From NCBI GenBank assembly GCA_026418615.1, contig JAOAAY010000017.1, forward strand, positions 1-64,000: a stretch of DNA of 64,000 nucleotides, written 5' to 3'. This document shows, piece after piece, positions 8,736 to 16,910 of this stretch (its first letter is position 1; every line of letters begins with the position of its first letter). A model generated the notes under the pieces. The model did no database searches. It was not told the DNA's origin and saw only the letters and a list, made by a program, of their open reading frames with translations. Both the position numbers and the translations under genes were made by a program. This stretch comes from Candidatus Sumerlaeaceae bacterium. GTDB lineage: Bacteria > Sumerlaeota > Sumerlaeia > Sumerlaeales > Sumerlaeaceae.

Positions 8736-9622
8736 CGACCGATGAAGCGCCGGATCACAAGCCCGAGCACCACCGTCAGGGCAAACAGGATGTAGGCGAT
8801 GGCCGACGCGTACCCCATGTTGTAAAACTCAAAGGCGTTTCGATAGAGGTAGTACACGATGGTCATCGTGCTCTCGCTATCGCGGTTCATGATTTGCGGC
8901 TGAACGAAAACCTGCAGAGCATCAATCGTGGTGATGAGCACGACGAAGAAGGTCGTGGGGCGAAGCATGGGCAGCGTGATATTCCAGAAGCGCTGGAGGG
9001 CGGTCGCACCGTCCAATCGGGCCACATCGTAAAGTTCCGCCGGGATGCCTTGAAGCCCGGCCAGATAGATGACTGTGTTGAAACCCACCACCGCCCAGAT
9101 GCTGACCATGATCATCGTCAGCAGGGGGACGAACGGCACGCTGCTGTCGAGGAAACGGTAGCGGCGCGCGGCCCAGCCGGGCAGCGTGCCCGTGAACCAT
9201 TCCACTGCGCGCCCGACGGCCTGCACCGCCTCGTTGATCAGCCCGACCTCGCTATTGAGGATGAGTTTCCACAGAAGCGAGACGACGACCAGAGAAACAA
9301 TGGACGGCAGAAAGAAAATGCCCCGGTACAGACGCTTGAGGAACCGCACATTGTTGAGGAACAGCGCCATGCCCAAGCCCACCGACACGGCCAGCGAAAC
9401 GGTGAGCACGGCATAGATGACCGTGTTCAGGAGGGCATGGTGAAACCCCGGATCACCGGCGGCCCGCAGGTAGTTGTCCAATCCGACAAACCGGGGGGCC
9501 ATAATGCCATTCCACCGCAGCAAACTGAGAAAGAACGAGACGGCGATGGGAAACACCATGAATCCCAAAAACATCAGGTAGAACGGGGCGATAAAAAGGT
9601 AGGCGTTGCGGTTGCGGACCAT
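8708..9622 (-). CDS. Carbohydrate ABC transporter permease (MalF/UgpA type)
   Basis: The 304-residue product has six predicted membrane helices and the ABC-permease coupling motif (EAA loop) in YDVARLDGATALQRFW followed by NITLPMLRP. The family (CUT1) imports oligosaccharides or glycerol-phosphate esters together with a second permease, a periplasmic binding protein and an ATPase. None of these partners is adjacent, so this is an orphan subunit whose partners must lie elsewhere. The loop after helix 3 (EWFTGTLPGWAARRYRFLD) is somewhat longer than in many MalF-like proteins. The ATG at 9622 is used. Longer in-frame extension to 9715 would run back into the dipeptidase gene, whose stop lies 46 bp upstream. 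Confidence 0.87.
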   Translation of the reverse strand: MVRNRNAYLFIAPFYLMFLGFMVFPIAVSFFLSLLRWNGIMAPRFVGLDNYLRAAGDPGFHHALLNTVIYAVLTVSLAVSVGLGMALFLNNVRFLKRLYRGIFFLPSIVSLVVVSLLWKLILNSEVGLINEAVQAVGRAVEWFTGTLPGWAARRYRFLDSSVPFVPLLTMIMVSIWAVVGFNTVIYLAGLQGIPAELYDVARLDGATALQRFWNITLPMLRPTTFFVVLITTIDALQVFVQPQIMNRDSESTMTIVYYLYRNAFEFYNMGYASAIAYILFALTVVLGLVIRRFIGRQASWAGVD

Positions 9623-9668
9623 GGCCTTCCACAGTCCGCCCCGAGGCCTTCCCCCCGAGCGCTGCCGG

Positions 9669-11153
9669 TCAGTCGGCGCAGAGCCGGGCCAGTGCGTAAG
9701 CATAGATGCGCACATTGCGCAGATGATGTTCGATGCTCACCCGTTCGTCCACCTGATGGGCGAGTTCCACCTCGCCGTCAGCCTCGTCCACCGGGCCGAA
9801 GCAGACCGCTCGCGGGAACGCCTTTGCGTAAGTCGTGCCGCCAATGGACAGAAGCCGCCCTTCACGGCCGGTGACGGCTTGGTAGGCTTCCATCAGGGCG
9901 GCAATGAAGGACGGATGCTCGGTAGGGTCGAGGAAGATGGGATCCAAGGCCCGCCCTTCGACGGCGGATTTTGCTTCGAATCCGGTTTCCTCGGCAAAAG
10001 CCGCCACTTTGGCGGCGATGCGCCCCGCGACCCCATCAATCCGTTGCCCCATCGTGTGGCGGATATTGAGGACGGCGCGCAAGCGGCCAGCCTCCCATTC
10101 GAGGATGCCCAAATTCACCGTGGTTTCCCCGATAAAGGGGTGGTGGGCGGCGATGCCGAGGCAGGCGCCCGTCAGGTCGGCGCAGGATTCGAAAAGGAAG
10201 CCCGCAAGATCCGCCTCGTCGTCTGTTACGAATGCGCTCTCGGAGATGAATTGGAGCATGTCGAGGGCGGCGTTGTGTCCCTCGGCGGGAGTGCTGCCAT
10301 GGGCGCTTTTTCCGTGAAATACGATGACAATCTCGCCCTGTTCCTCAGAGGGCAGCCCCAAGGTGGCGTGTGCCGAAGAGTTGCCGGCGAGGAAACGGTC
10401 GAGTTCTCTTTCGAGGCCCGCCGTATCGGCCCCGACGGCGCAGCCAAAGCGCACCTCGGCGCGCTCGGGGACGATATTCGCCCGCTGCCCGGCCCGGGCC
10501 GAGCGAAGCCATAGTCCCCCGGTCGTCGGGAGTTCATCCGCCGGGATCGTGGCTGTCACCGAGACATTGAGCATGCCTTTCTCGCCGTTAATCACCGGAA
10601 AACCAGCATCGGACACGATGCAGTATTCCGGCTCCGGCTCCACGGTGAAATAGTGACGGATGTCATCCCACGGGCCGGTTTCTTCCTTGGTACCGATGAT
10701 CAGCCGCGCTCCCCGCTTCAGGGGCAGCCCCAGTTCCTTGAGCAGGTAGACGGCGTACAGTGTTTGGATAACAGGTCCTTTGTCGTCCTGACAGCCGCGC
10801 CCCCAGATCGTGCCATCCTCGACGATTCCCCCAAACGGGTCGTGCTTCCATCCCTCGCCGACAGGCACGACATCGGTGTGGACGGGCAGGCCGATGAAAC
10901 GGTCGTGCTCGCCGAGTTGGATGACGGCGACCTGATTGTCATGATTGCGCCAAGCGAGGCCCATGCGGTTGGCCTCGGACTCGAGCCATTTCAGGCAGCG
11001 CTCGGTCTCGGAGCGGTAAAGTTGTTCGTCCTCATCTGTTGAGCCGCCGCTCACGGTGCGGAATTTGAGGATAGTGCTCAACGCGGCTACGATATCCTCG
11101 CGATGTTGCGCCACCAGCCGGTCAATGCGCTCGAGCAGGTTCGAACTCGTCAT
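9669..11153 (-). CDS. M20-family dipeptidase (PepV-like metallopeptidase)
   Basis: The 494-residue protein shows the di-zinc M20 signature: LPVHTDVVPVG (metal His92 and catalytic Asp94), GRGCQDDKGP (bridging Asp123), TKEETGPWDD (catalytic Glu157 and metal Glu158) and VSDAGFPVINGEKG. The length and the GCQDDKGP and EETG motifs match PepV/Sapep-type dipeptidases rather than ArgE or DapE. It likely hydrolyses dipeptides in the cytoplasm. The ATG at 11153 is taken as start. A GTG nine codons upstream (11177) has no ribosome site. It is followed closely by the ABC permease gene, so the two may be co-transcribed, but a functional link is not obvious. Confidence 0.9.
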   Translation of the reverse strand: MTSSNLLERIDRLVAQHREDIVAALSTILKFRTVSGGSTDEDEQLYRSETERCLKWLESEANRMGLAWRNHDNQVAVIQLGEHDRFIGLPVHTDVVPVGEGWKHDPFGGIVEDGTIWGRGCQDDKGPVIQTLYAVYLLKELGLPLKRGARLIIGTKEETGPWDDIRHYFTVEPEPEYCIVSDAGFPVINGEKGMLNVSVTATIPADELPTTGGLWLRSARAGQRANIVPERAEVRFGCAVGADTAGLERELDRFLAGNSSAHATLGLPSEEQGEIVIVFHGKSAHGSTPAEGHNAALDMLQFISESAFVTDDEADLAGFLFESCADLTGACLGIAAHHPFIGETTVNLGILEWEAGRLRAVLNIRHTMGQRIDGVAGRIAAKVAAFAEETGFEAKSAVEGRALDPIFLDPTEHPSFIAALMEAYQAVTGREGRLLSIGGTTYAKAFPRAVCFGPVDEADGEVELAHQVDERVSIEHHLRNVRIYAYALARLCAD

Positions 11154-11276
11154 GTGTCGTTGGTTGCCTCGTTTCACTCAGATGCGGTCCGGGACCGAGG
11201 GGGATCAAGAACCCGGATTGTGACATACACGCCCGAAGCCCGGGCATGTGAAGCGTTTTTTCCGACCGCGGTGCGG

Positions 11277-12662
11277 TCAGGGCAGGACTGAGAGAGCCTT
11301 CGTCCAGTAGGCAATCAGAGGATTATCTGGCAAGTGTGTGCCGTCCGGCTGCTTGTCTGGCGCGAAGGTCGGGTTTGCCAACCAGGAGGCCAGGGGCGTC
11401 CCGAGCGTCTCGGTGTTGTATTGCTGCAGAACGAAGTCGCGCCCGCAGCGTCCGAGGTCCGGCAGATCCGAGGCGCGCCCAACGGTTTCCACCAGCACGC
11501 GGGACAGATCCTCTGCATCGCCCACCCGGAAGGGGAGAAGGAACCCGCGGGCAGCCAGGTCTTCCGACAGTTCCGTACAAACGGTGGAGATGACCGGTTT
11601 GCCGGCTGCGAGGAAGTGAACCAGCCGTGTGCGGCTGCCCAGATAGGCCTCGTAACTGGGCCGGTCAATGCTGAGGCCGGCATCGCAGGTGGCGTACAGG
11701 CGCTGCAATTCGGCCAACGGCACCCAGTCATTGAGTCGCACGCGCGCCGACAGGCCGGCGTTCTCGATGGCGGTGGAGAAGCGTTCGTAACTCGTCTCAT
11801 TATATCCGGGGATGCGCCCGCCCACGACGAGCAGGCGCAGCCGTTCCTCGGCGCGAAACGCCTGGATCAGGCCCTCGACCAGCGTGTCCACATCCATCCA
11901 GGTGTTGAAACTGCCGCACCACATGATGGTGACCTGACTGCGTCGGGTGCCGGTCGGGGGGGGCATCTCCGGTGCATCGCAGGGCAGCAGGCCGAAGGGC
12001 AGGACCGACACCAGGTCGCAGCCCGTCGTATGCCGGTTCAGCCGGCCTGCACAGCCCAACTGGCCGATCAGCGCTTGGCGCTGGCGGGAACTCAGCGCAG
12101 AGAACCGGTCGCCTTGCAGCAAGGCCGGCAGCATGAGTTTCCACACATGCGTGGAGCGCATGTCGTTGTCGTGTGCCTTTTCCGGTTCGAGTTGCGCCTT
12201 GGTCTGCACCTCCGCCAACGGGTCGCCGAAAACATCTATCCACAGCGGCACGCGGCGTGCGGCGGCAAAGGCCGCCGCCGTGGCGCAGGGCTGGGCGGAG
12301 GCGCATCCGATGACCGCCCCAAGATCCCCGTCCAAGGCCGGATGGCCTGTCTCGGGCAAGCGCGAGTAGGTTTCGTAATCAAATGGGTGGTATTGCACCA
12401 GACAACCGGTCACCGGATCCCGGCCATCGGCGGCGACCATGCGCAGCGGGCTGCCCCCCGCGCGAAACTCGATGCCTGCGGGCGAAGTCGTCCGCGCGTG
12501 AGGTTCAAGGCCGCACACCACGACTTGGCCTTGGTCGGGATGGGTGCGGGCGAGCGCCCCTGCCACGGTGGCTGCTATTTGCCAGGTCCGCGCGCCCGGG
12601 GCCATCACGGCATAGGCCGGTTCGCCCGTCATGGGCCCTGCGCCAAAAACGATAATCTTCAT
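11277..12662 (-). CDS. Family-4-like glycosyltransferase (GT-B fold)
   Basis: The 461-residue protein starts MKIIVFGAGPMTGEPAYAV and has a C-terminal GT-B half with VTIMWCGSFNTWMDVDTLVEG, LLVVGGRIPGY, DWVPLAELQRLYATCDAGLS and the donor-binding SYEAYLGSRTRLVHFLAAGK, followed by PVISTVCTELSE. This pattern is that of retaining glycosyltransferases that move a sugar from a nucleotide donor to a glycan or lipid acceptor. The usual E-x7-E motif is degenerate. It is monocistronic, 115 bp upstream of the dipeptidase, with pyrR divergent on the other side. Acceptor and donor are not predictable. It may contribute to surface polysaccharide synthesis. Confidence 0.8.
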   Translation of the reverse strand: MKIIVFGAGPMTGEPAYAVMAPGARTWQIAATVAGALARTHPDQGQVVVCGLEPHARTTSPAGIEFRAGGSPLRMVAADGRDPVTGCLVQYHPFDYETYSRLPETGHPALDGDLGAVIGCASAQPCATAAAFAAARRVPLWIDVFGDPLAEVQTKAQLEPEKAHDNDMRSTHVWKLMLPALLQGDRFSALSSRQRQALIGQLGCAGRLNRHTTGCDLVSVLPFGLLPCDAPEMPPPTGTRRSQVTIMWCGSFNTWMDVDTLVEGLIQAFRAEERLRLLVVGGRIPGYNETSYERFSTAIENAGLSARVRLNDWVPLAELQRLYATCDAGLSIDRPSYEAYLGSRTRLVHFLAAGKPVISTVCTELSEDLAARGFLLPFRVGDAEDLSRVLVETVGRASDLPDLGRCGRDFVLQQYNTETLGTPLASWLANPTFAPDKQPDGTHLPDNPLIAYWTKALSVLP

Positions 12663-12832
12663 GGGCCAACGAGAGAGCGGACGGACAAGACTCGCAACTC
12701 CGTTCTCTCAGGAGTCCTCTCTGCGCCGGTACTTCGGTCAGGAATGGTCTTGCGTTCGCCGGGAACCCGCCGGACTGTGCCTGACCGTGTGCGGCACAGC
12801 CGCCCAAAACCTTTGACGCGGGAGAAACTGCC

Positions 12833-13387
12833 ATGGCCGAGAACTTTCCGGTGATCCGTGTGCTGATGGAGGCCGATGATGTGGAGCGTTCACTGGGGTT
12901 ATGCGCAGCGCAACTGCACCGCGATTTCCCGCACGACGAGGAACTGGTTCTCCTTGGCATCAAGACCCGCGGAGTTTACCTCGCCGAGCGCCTCGGCCGC
13001 CAATTGATGTCCGCCCACAATCAGAAGGTGCTGGTGGGCGTGCTCGACATCACTCTCTACCGTGATGATCTCTCCACGCTCGGGCCTCAGCCTGTGGTGG
13101 GCAAGACCGCCATTGATTTTGATGTGACTGACAAAAAAATCATTCTCGTGGATGATGTGATCTTCACGGGTCGCACGATTCGCGCAGCGTTGGACGAAAT
13201 CGTGGACTTTGGCCGCCCCCGCCTGATCCGGCTGCTGGCCTTCGTAGACCGCGGCCTGCGCGAGTATCCCATCCAGCCCGATTACACGGCGTTGAAGGTC
13301 GAGACTGACCTGACGCAGGTCGTACAGGTGCGCCTGACGGAGTCCGACGGCGAAGACCGTGTTCTCCTGTGCAAGCGGCCGGTGTGA
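12833..13387 (+). CDS. pyrR: PyrR bifunctional pyrimidine regulator/uracil phosphoribosyltransferase
   Basis: The 184-residue product has the PyrR fold. The PRPP-binding loop is IILVDDVIFTGRTI (residues 103-116), preceded by LGIKTRGVYLAERL and DITLYRDDL, which distinguish PyrR from other phosphoribosyltransferases. In Gram-positive bacteria PyrR binds pyr mRNA and causes transcription attenuation; it also makes UMP from uracil and PRPP. No other pyr gene and no obvious anti-terminator/terminator pair is visible in the roughly 170-bp leader, so here it may act mainly as an enzyme or regulate in trans. The start follows a GGGAG site (spacing about 7). It converges on the alpha/beta hydrolase gene with a 10-bp gap. 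Confidence 0.92.
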   Translation: MAENFPVIRVLMEADDVERSLGLCAAQLHRDFPHDEELVLLGIKTRGVYLAERLGRQLMSAHNQKVLVGVLDITLYRDDLSTLGPQPVVGKTAIDFDVTDKKIILVDDVIFTGRTIRAALDEIVDFGRPRLIRLLAFVDRGLREYPIQPDYTALKVETDLTQVVQVRLTESDGEDRVLLCKRPV

Positions 13388-13397
13388 GCGAGCCGAC

Positions 13398-14189
13398 TCA
13401 GCCGGCCAGCAGCCGCTGAGCCAGCCATTGTTCGGAGCGTTCGAGCAGCGCCGTGATGTGCGCATGGGTTGAGAAGGCATGGTCTGCCCCCTCGAGCATG
13501 AGGGTTTCATCCTGCGGGTTGGCGCGCGCGGCCCGGTACTCGTCCGTGTGCTCCGGCAAGACGACGGTGTCTTCCGTGCCGTGGATGAAGAGGATCGGTC
13601 CGGAAAAATCCCTGACCCATGCCACGGGTGTCAGCCGCTCCCCGCAGTGTGCCAAGTATCCCGCGCTGACGCGCGAGCCGCGGTCGTCCACATAGCCCCG
13701 CTCTCTCCATCCCTCGTATTCGGCCGTTCGGGCAAGGCGCGCGTGAATGATGGCCGGCCGCGCCACGGGCGCCCACAGGACAGCCGTGCGAAATGCTGGC
13801 CGCCGGCGAATGGCGTGGGATGCCCCGACGCCGCCAAGGCTGTAACCCACAACGGCCGTGCGCGACGGATCCACGGCTTGGAGGCTGTCAAAAAGATCAA
13901 TGGCTGCCTCCACATCCTCCAGCAAGCCGTCGGCGGTGAAATCCAGAAAATCTCCATCGCTCTCGCCGCAGCCGCGATGATCGAAGCGAAACGAGGCAAT
14001 GCCGCGGGCCGCCAAGCGCCGGGCCAGCAGGACGAACAGCCGCTTGGCTTCCACGCGGTGGCCTGTGTAGCCGTGGCAAAACAGGACTGCCGGCACGCGC
14101 AAGCCCGGCGTCGCGTCCGCGGGCAGGTCCAGCGATGCAGCCAGCCGGAAACCGCCCGCAGCAAAGCCGAGCGGTTGCGTGCGAAACAC
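13398..14189 (-). CDS. Alpha/beta hydrolase (BAAT/dienelactone-hydrolase-like)
   Basis: The 263-residue protein has a complete serine-hydrolase triad: Ser117 in the nucleophile elbow GYSLGG, Asp207 in IHGTEDTVV and His237 in GADHAF. The oxyanion region is FCHGYTGHR, and FDHRGCGESDGDF is the usual strand-loop following it. It probably acts on an ester or thioester in the cytoplasm; the substrate is unknown. The GTG at 14189 lies 7 bp beyond the elbB stop; a TTG at 14210, overlapping that stop, is an alternative start. The tight spacing suggests an elbB-hydrolase transcription unit. Confidence 0.86.
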   Translation of the reverse strand: MFRTQPLGFAAGGFRLAASLDLPADATPGLRVPAVLFCHGYTGHRVEAKRLFVLLARRLAARGIASFRFDHRGCGESDGDFLDFTADGLLEDVEAAIDLFDSLQAVDPSRTAVVGYSLGGVGASHAIRRRPAFRTAVLWAPVARPAIIHARLARTAEYEGWRERGYVDDRGSRVSAGYLAHCGERLTPVAWVRDFSGPILFIHGTEDTVVLPEHTDEYRAARANPQDETLMLEGADHAFSTHAHITALLERSEQWLAQRLLAG

Positions 14190-14196
14190 CCTCGGG

Positions 14197-14859
14197 TCAG
14201 CAGAGGTCAAGAACGGCCCTGACGGTCTTTTCGATGCCCACAAACACCTCGCCGATGCTCCGGCCCAGCATGTAGGCGGGCGAGGTGACGATGCGGTTGG
14301 CCTTGTCCACATGGAAATCCTTTACGCCGCACGACACATGCTCGGCGCCCATCGCGCGAAGTCCGGATGCCGTGGCCTCATCCGTGCCGATCGTCACGGC
14401 GGGCTTGATGTCCGTGCCCTTGAAGACCGCGGCCAAAGTGGCCGGGGCGATGCACACCGCGCCGATGGGTTTGCGGGCGGCAGCGAAATCGCGGACAACG
14501 CGAGCGACTTCGGGATGGATGATGGCGTTGGGGCCGTCGGTGGCAAAGGTGCACAGGTTCTTGGCCGCGCCATATCCCCCCGGCAGGAAAAGCGCGTCGA
14601 AATCGGCAGCACGGATTTCTGCCAGATCCTTGATTTTGCCGCGGGCGATCCGGGCCGACTCGACAAGCACATTGCGCTTTTCGTTCACCGGTTGGTGTGT
14701 CAAATGGTTGATCACATGCATCTGATCCACATTCGGCGCGCAGCAGACGGCCTCCGCGCCTGCATTGTCGAGGGCCAGCAGGGTGAGAACGGCTTCGTGG
14801 ATTTCCGAGCCGTCAAACACGCCGCACCCCGAGAGCAGGACAGCAACCTTTTTTGCCAT
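14197..14859 (-). CDS. elbB: ElbB-like glyoxalase of the DJ-1/PfpI superfamily
   Basis: The 220-residue protein begins with the ElbB signature MAKKVAVLLSGCGVFDGSEI and contains the nucleophile-elbow Cys136 in GAVCIAPA, with FLPGGYGAAKNL upstream and a conserved Glu19. ElbB (formerly called an isoprenoid-biosynthesis protein) is a class I glutamine-amidotransferase-like protein with weak glyoxalase activity; its true role is unsettled. The ATG follows a GGAGG site. It is the first gene of a probable pair with the alpha/beta hydrolase. The length and motifs match the family closely, so the identification is firm even if the function is not. Confidence 0.93.
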   Translation of the reverse strand: MAKKVAVLLSGCGVFDGSEIHEAVLTLLALDNAGAEAVCCAPNVDQMHVINHLTHQPVNEKRNVLVESARIARGKIKDLAEIRAADFDALFLPGGYGAAKNLCTFATDGPNAIIHPEVARVVRDFAAARKPIGAVCIAPATLAAVFKGTDIKPAVTIGTDEATASGLRAMGAEHVSCGVKDFHVDKANRIVTSPAYMLGRSIGEVFVGIEKTVRAVLDLC

Positions 14860-14955
14860 GTCAAACCTCCCGGATCACATTGTCTGCGGCCGCGCGCAAC
14901 ACGGGCGCAGCCGCTGTCAAGCCGACCTTATTAACCCGTTGCAGGGGGCATTCAG

Positions 14956-15636
14956 TCAACTGCGGAGGCGATACTTCAGCACCACCCACAGCGACACGAA
15001 ACCGTCGGCCCAGTAGAGTTTTTTCCCTTCGGCTCGTGACCGCGGGGTGTACGCAATCGGAACCTCCACGATGCGATGGCCGGCGCGGATGAGGCGCACG
15101 GCCAGTTCCACGGTAAACGACATGTCGGTGCGGTCAAACGGCATTCCGGCCACTGCCTCGCGGCGGAACATCTGGTAGCAAGTCTCCACATCCGTGAGTT
15201 GTGTGCCCCAGAGAAGGTTGAGCGCAGCGTTCACAGCCCGGTTGCCCCAGTACTGGAGAAAAGTCATCGGCGGGCGGCCGCGCAGGAAGCGCGACCCGAA
15301 GACGACATCCGTCTCGCCGCGTTCAATGGGTGCGAGCAGGACGGGGAAGCATGCGGGATCGAGTTCGAGATCGGCGTCCTGAAAAACGACGACATCGCCG
15401 GTGGCCACGGCAAGCCCTTCGCGCAACGCGCCGCCGCGACCGTTGCGGCCGGGTTGATAAATCGCGCGCACATCCCCCCGCTGTTCCTCCTGCGCCAGCA
15501 CCTCGCGCGTTCCATCGTCGGAGTTGCCGTCCACGACAATGATTTCCTTGTCCACCGGTACGGCGCGCACGGCGGCAATGACCGTGGCAAGAGTGGCCAC
15601 TTCGTTGTAAACGGGAATGATGACCGACAGTTTCAA
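14956..15636 (-). CDS. Family 2 glycosyltransferase (dolichol-phosphate-mannose-synthase-like)
   Basis: The 226-residue product has the GT-A core: LSVIIPVYNEVATL, IIVVDGNSDDGT, GRGGALREGL and the metal-binding FQDADLELDP (Asp87, Asp89), followed by FGSRFLRGR and the acceptor helix GTQLTDVETCYQMFRRE. No membrane helices are evident. DPM1-like enzymes transfer mannose or glucose to polyprenyl phosphate. The only plausible start is a TTG that overlaps the stop of the aminotransferase gene as TTGA, so translation probably depends on coupling. This ends the ppx-ppk1-aminotransferase-GT2 run and suggests a role in making or loading a sugar for envelope glycans. Confidence 0.88.
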   Translation of the reverse strand: MKLSVIIPVYNEVATLATVIAAVRAVPVDKEIIVVDGNSDDGTREVLAQEEQRGDVRAIYQPGRNGRGGALREGLAVATGDVVVFQDADLELDPACFPVLLAPIERGETDVVFGSRFLRGRPPMTFLQYWGNRAVNAALNLLWGTQLTDVETCYQMFRREAVAGMPFDRTDMSFTVELAVRLIRAGHRIVEVPIAYTPRSRAEGKKLYWADGFVSLWVVLKYRLRS

Positions 15637-16910
15637 GGTGCGGTGTCGGGCCGCTGGCTGGCGTCGGCGGCCACGGCGCAGATCTCGGCCACCTGCTCCT
15701 CGCGAAGAGCCGGGTACAGCGGCAGGGTCAGGGTGCGTGTGGAGAAGTCCTCCGCTGCGGGCCATCCGGCGGCCAACAGGGCCCGTTCGCGCGGCGAGTC
15801 GGGCTCGCCTGTCGCGCAACTGGCTGCCAACATGGCCCGGTAATGCGAGAAGGTATGGATGGGCGGATAATGGTGCGATGTCTGGATGCCTGCCGCCGTC
15901 AGGGCATCCCGGGCGCGGTCGCGTGCGGCGCCGGACTCGAACAGGACCGGCATGATGTGGCAGGCGGACCGGGCGATTGCTTCGTCGTCGGAAAAGACGG
16001 GCGCGATGCCCGTGCCTTTCAGCGTGTCGCGATAGAGCCGTGACAGGGCGCGCCGCCGTTCGTTGGCCGCGTCGAGTTTGTCGAGTTGCACGAGGCCCAG
16101 GGCGGCGGTGATCTCGGTGCAGCGATAGTTGTGGCCGGCCAGCACGACATCATAACCCTGCGCGCCGCGCGCATGGCGGTCGTAGGTGGCGGCCGTCATG
16201 CCATGCGAGCGGGCCAGCCGCGCAAAACCGGCCAGGTCGCCGTCGTTTGTCGCGATCAGTCCGCCCTCGCCTGTCGCAAGATTTTTGTTTGAGAAGAAAG
16301 AAAAACACCCGGCAAGGCCGAGTGTGCCGAGTTTCCGGCCGTCGGAGGCCGTGGCGCCCATGGCATGGGCCGCGTCCTCGATGAGCATGAGGCGTTGATC
16401 CGCGACGACGGCGTCGAGGCCATCCGACAGGGCATCGTAGCCGGCATAATGGACGGCGCAGACGGCGGCAGCCGCGGCTCCGAGCGAAGCGGCAAGGGCA
16501 GCGGTGCCGGCTGCGGAGAGCAAAGGCCTGTCATGGCGTTCGATGTCCACCAGTGCCGGTTCGGCCCCTGCTGCAAGAACGGCGGCAGCCGTGGCCACGA
16601 AGGTCACATCGGGAACAAGAATGTAAGGGTTTTCAATGCCCCATGCGGGAATGTGGCCATGGCCGCCTTGTTCGCGAAAGCGCCGCAAGGCGAAGGCGTA
16701 CGCCAGTTCCAGCGCACAGGTTCCGCTGGCCACCGCCACGGCGTGTCGGACCCCGAGATAATCGGCCACCCGGGCTTCGAACTCCTCCGTGCGGGGCCCC
16801 ATCGTGAGCCACCGGGACCGGAGGACCGCGAGGACGGCTTCCTCCTCCCTCGAGTCATAATTCAGGTCGCACAGGGGAATGCGCCAAGCGGCGGGCTGGG
16901 GCACTGTCAT
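15633..16910 (-). CDS. DegT/DnrJ/EryC1/StrS-family sugar aminotransferase
   Basis: The 425-residue protein is a fold-type I PLP enzyme. Recognisable parts are IPLCDLNYDSREEEAV and LRSRWLTMGPRTEEFE at the N-terminus, the cofactor-binding ASGTCALEL, EDAAHAMGA and the Schiff-base lysine Lys209 in FFSNKNLATGEGG. Members transaminate keto-sugar nucleotides to amino sugars, although some are dehydratases. The ATG overlaps the ppk1 stop (ATGA), and the stop overlaps the GT2 start, so it is translationally locked between polyphosphate kinase and a polyprenyl-sugar synthase-like enzyme. The insertion after residue 75 (REQGGHGHIPAWGIENPYI) is longer than usual. The sugar is not predictable. Confidence 0.9.
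   Translation of the reverse strand: MTVPQPAAWRIPLCDLNYDSREEEAVLAVLRSRWLTMGPRTEEFEARVADYLGVRHAVAVASGTCALELAYAFALRRFREQGGHGHIPAWGIENPYILVPDVTFVATAAAVLAAGAEPALVDIERHDRPLLSAAGTAALAASLGAAAAAVCAVHYAGYDALSDGLDAVVADQRLMLIEDAAHAMGATASDGRKLGTLGLAGCFSFFSNKNLATGEGGLIATNDGDLAGFARLARSHGMTAATYDRHARGAQGYDVVLAGHNYRCTEITAALGLVQLDKLDAANERRRALSRLYRDTLKGTGIAPVFSDDEAIARSACHIMPVLFESGAARDRARDALTAAGIQTSHHYPPIHTFSHYRAMLAASCATGEPDSPRERALLAAGWPAAEDFSTRTLTLPLYPALREEQVAEICAVAADASQRPDTAP

Noticed and set aside
11334-12854. 506-codon plus-strand frame
   Set aside because: Antisense of the glycosyltransferase gene, which has a recognisable GT-B pattern.
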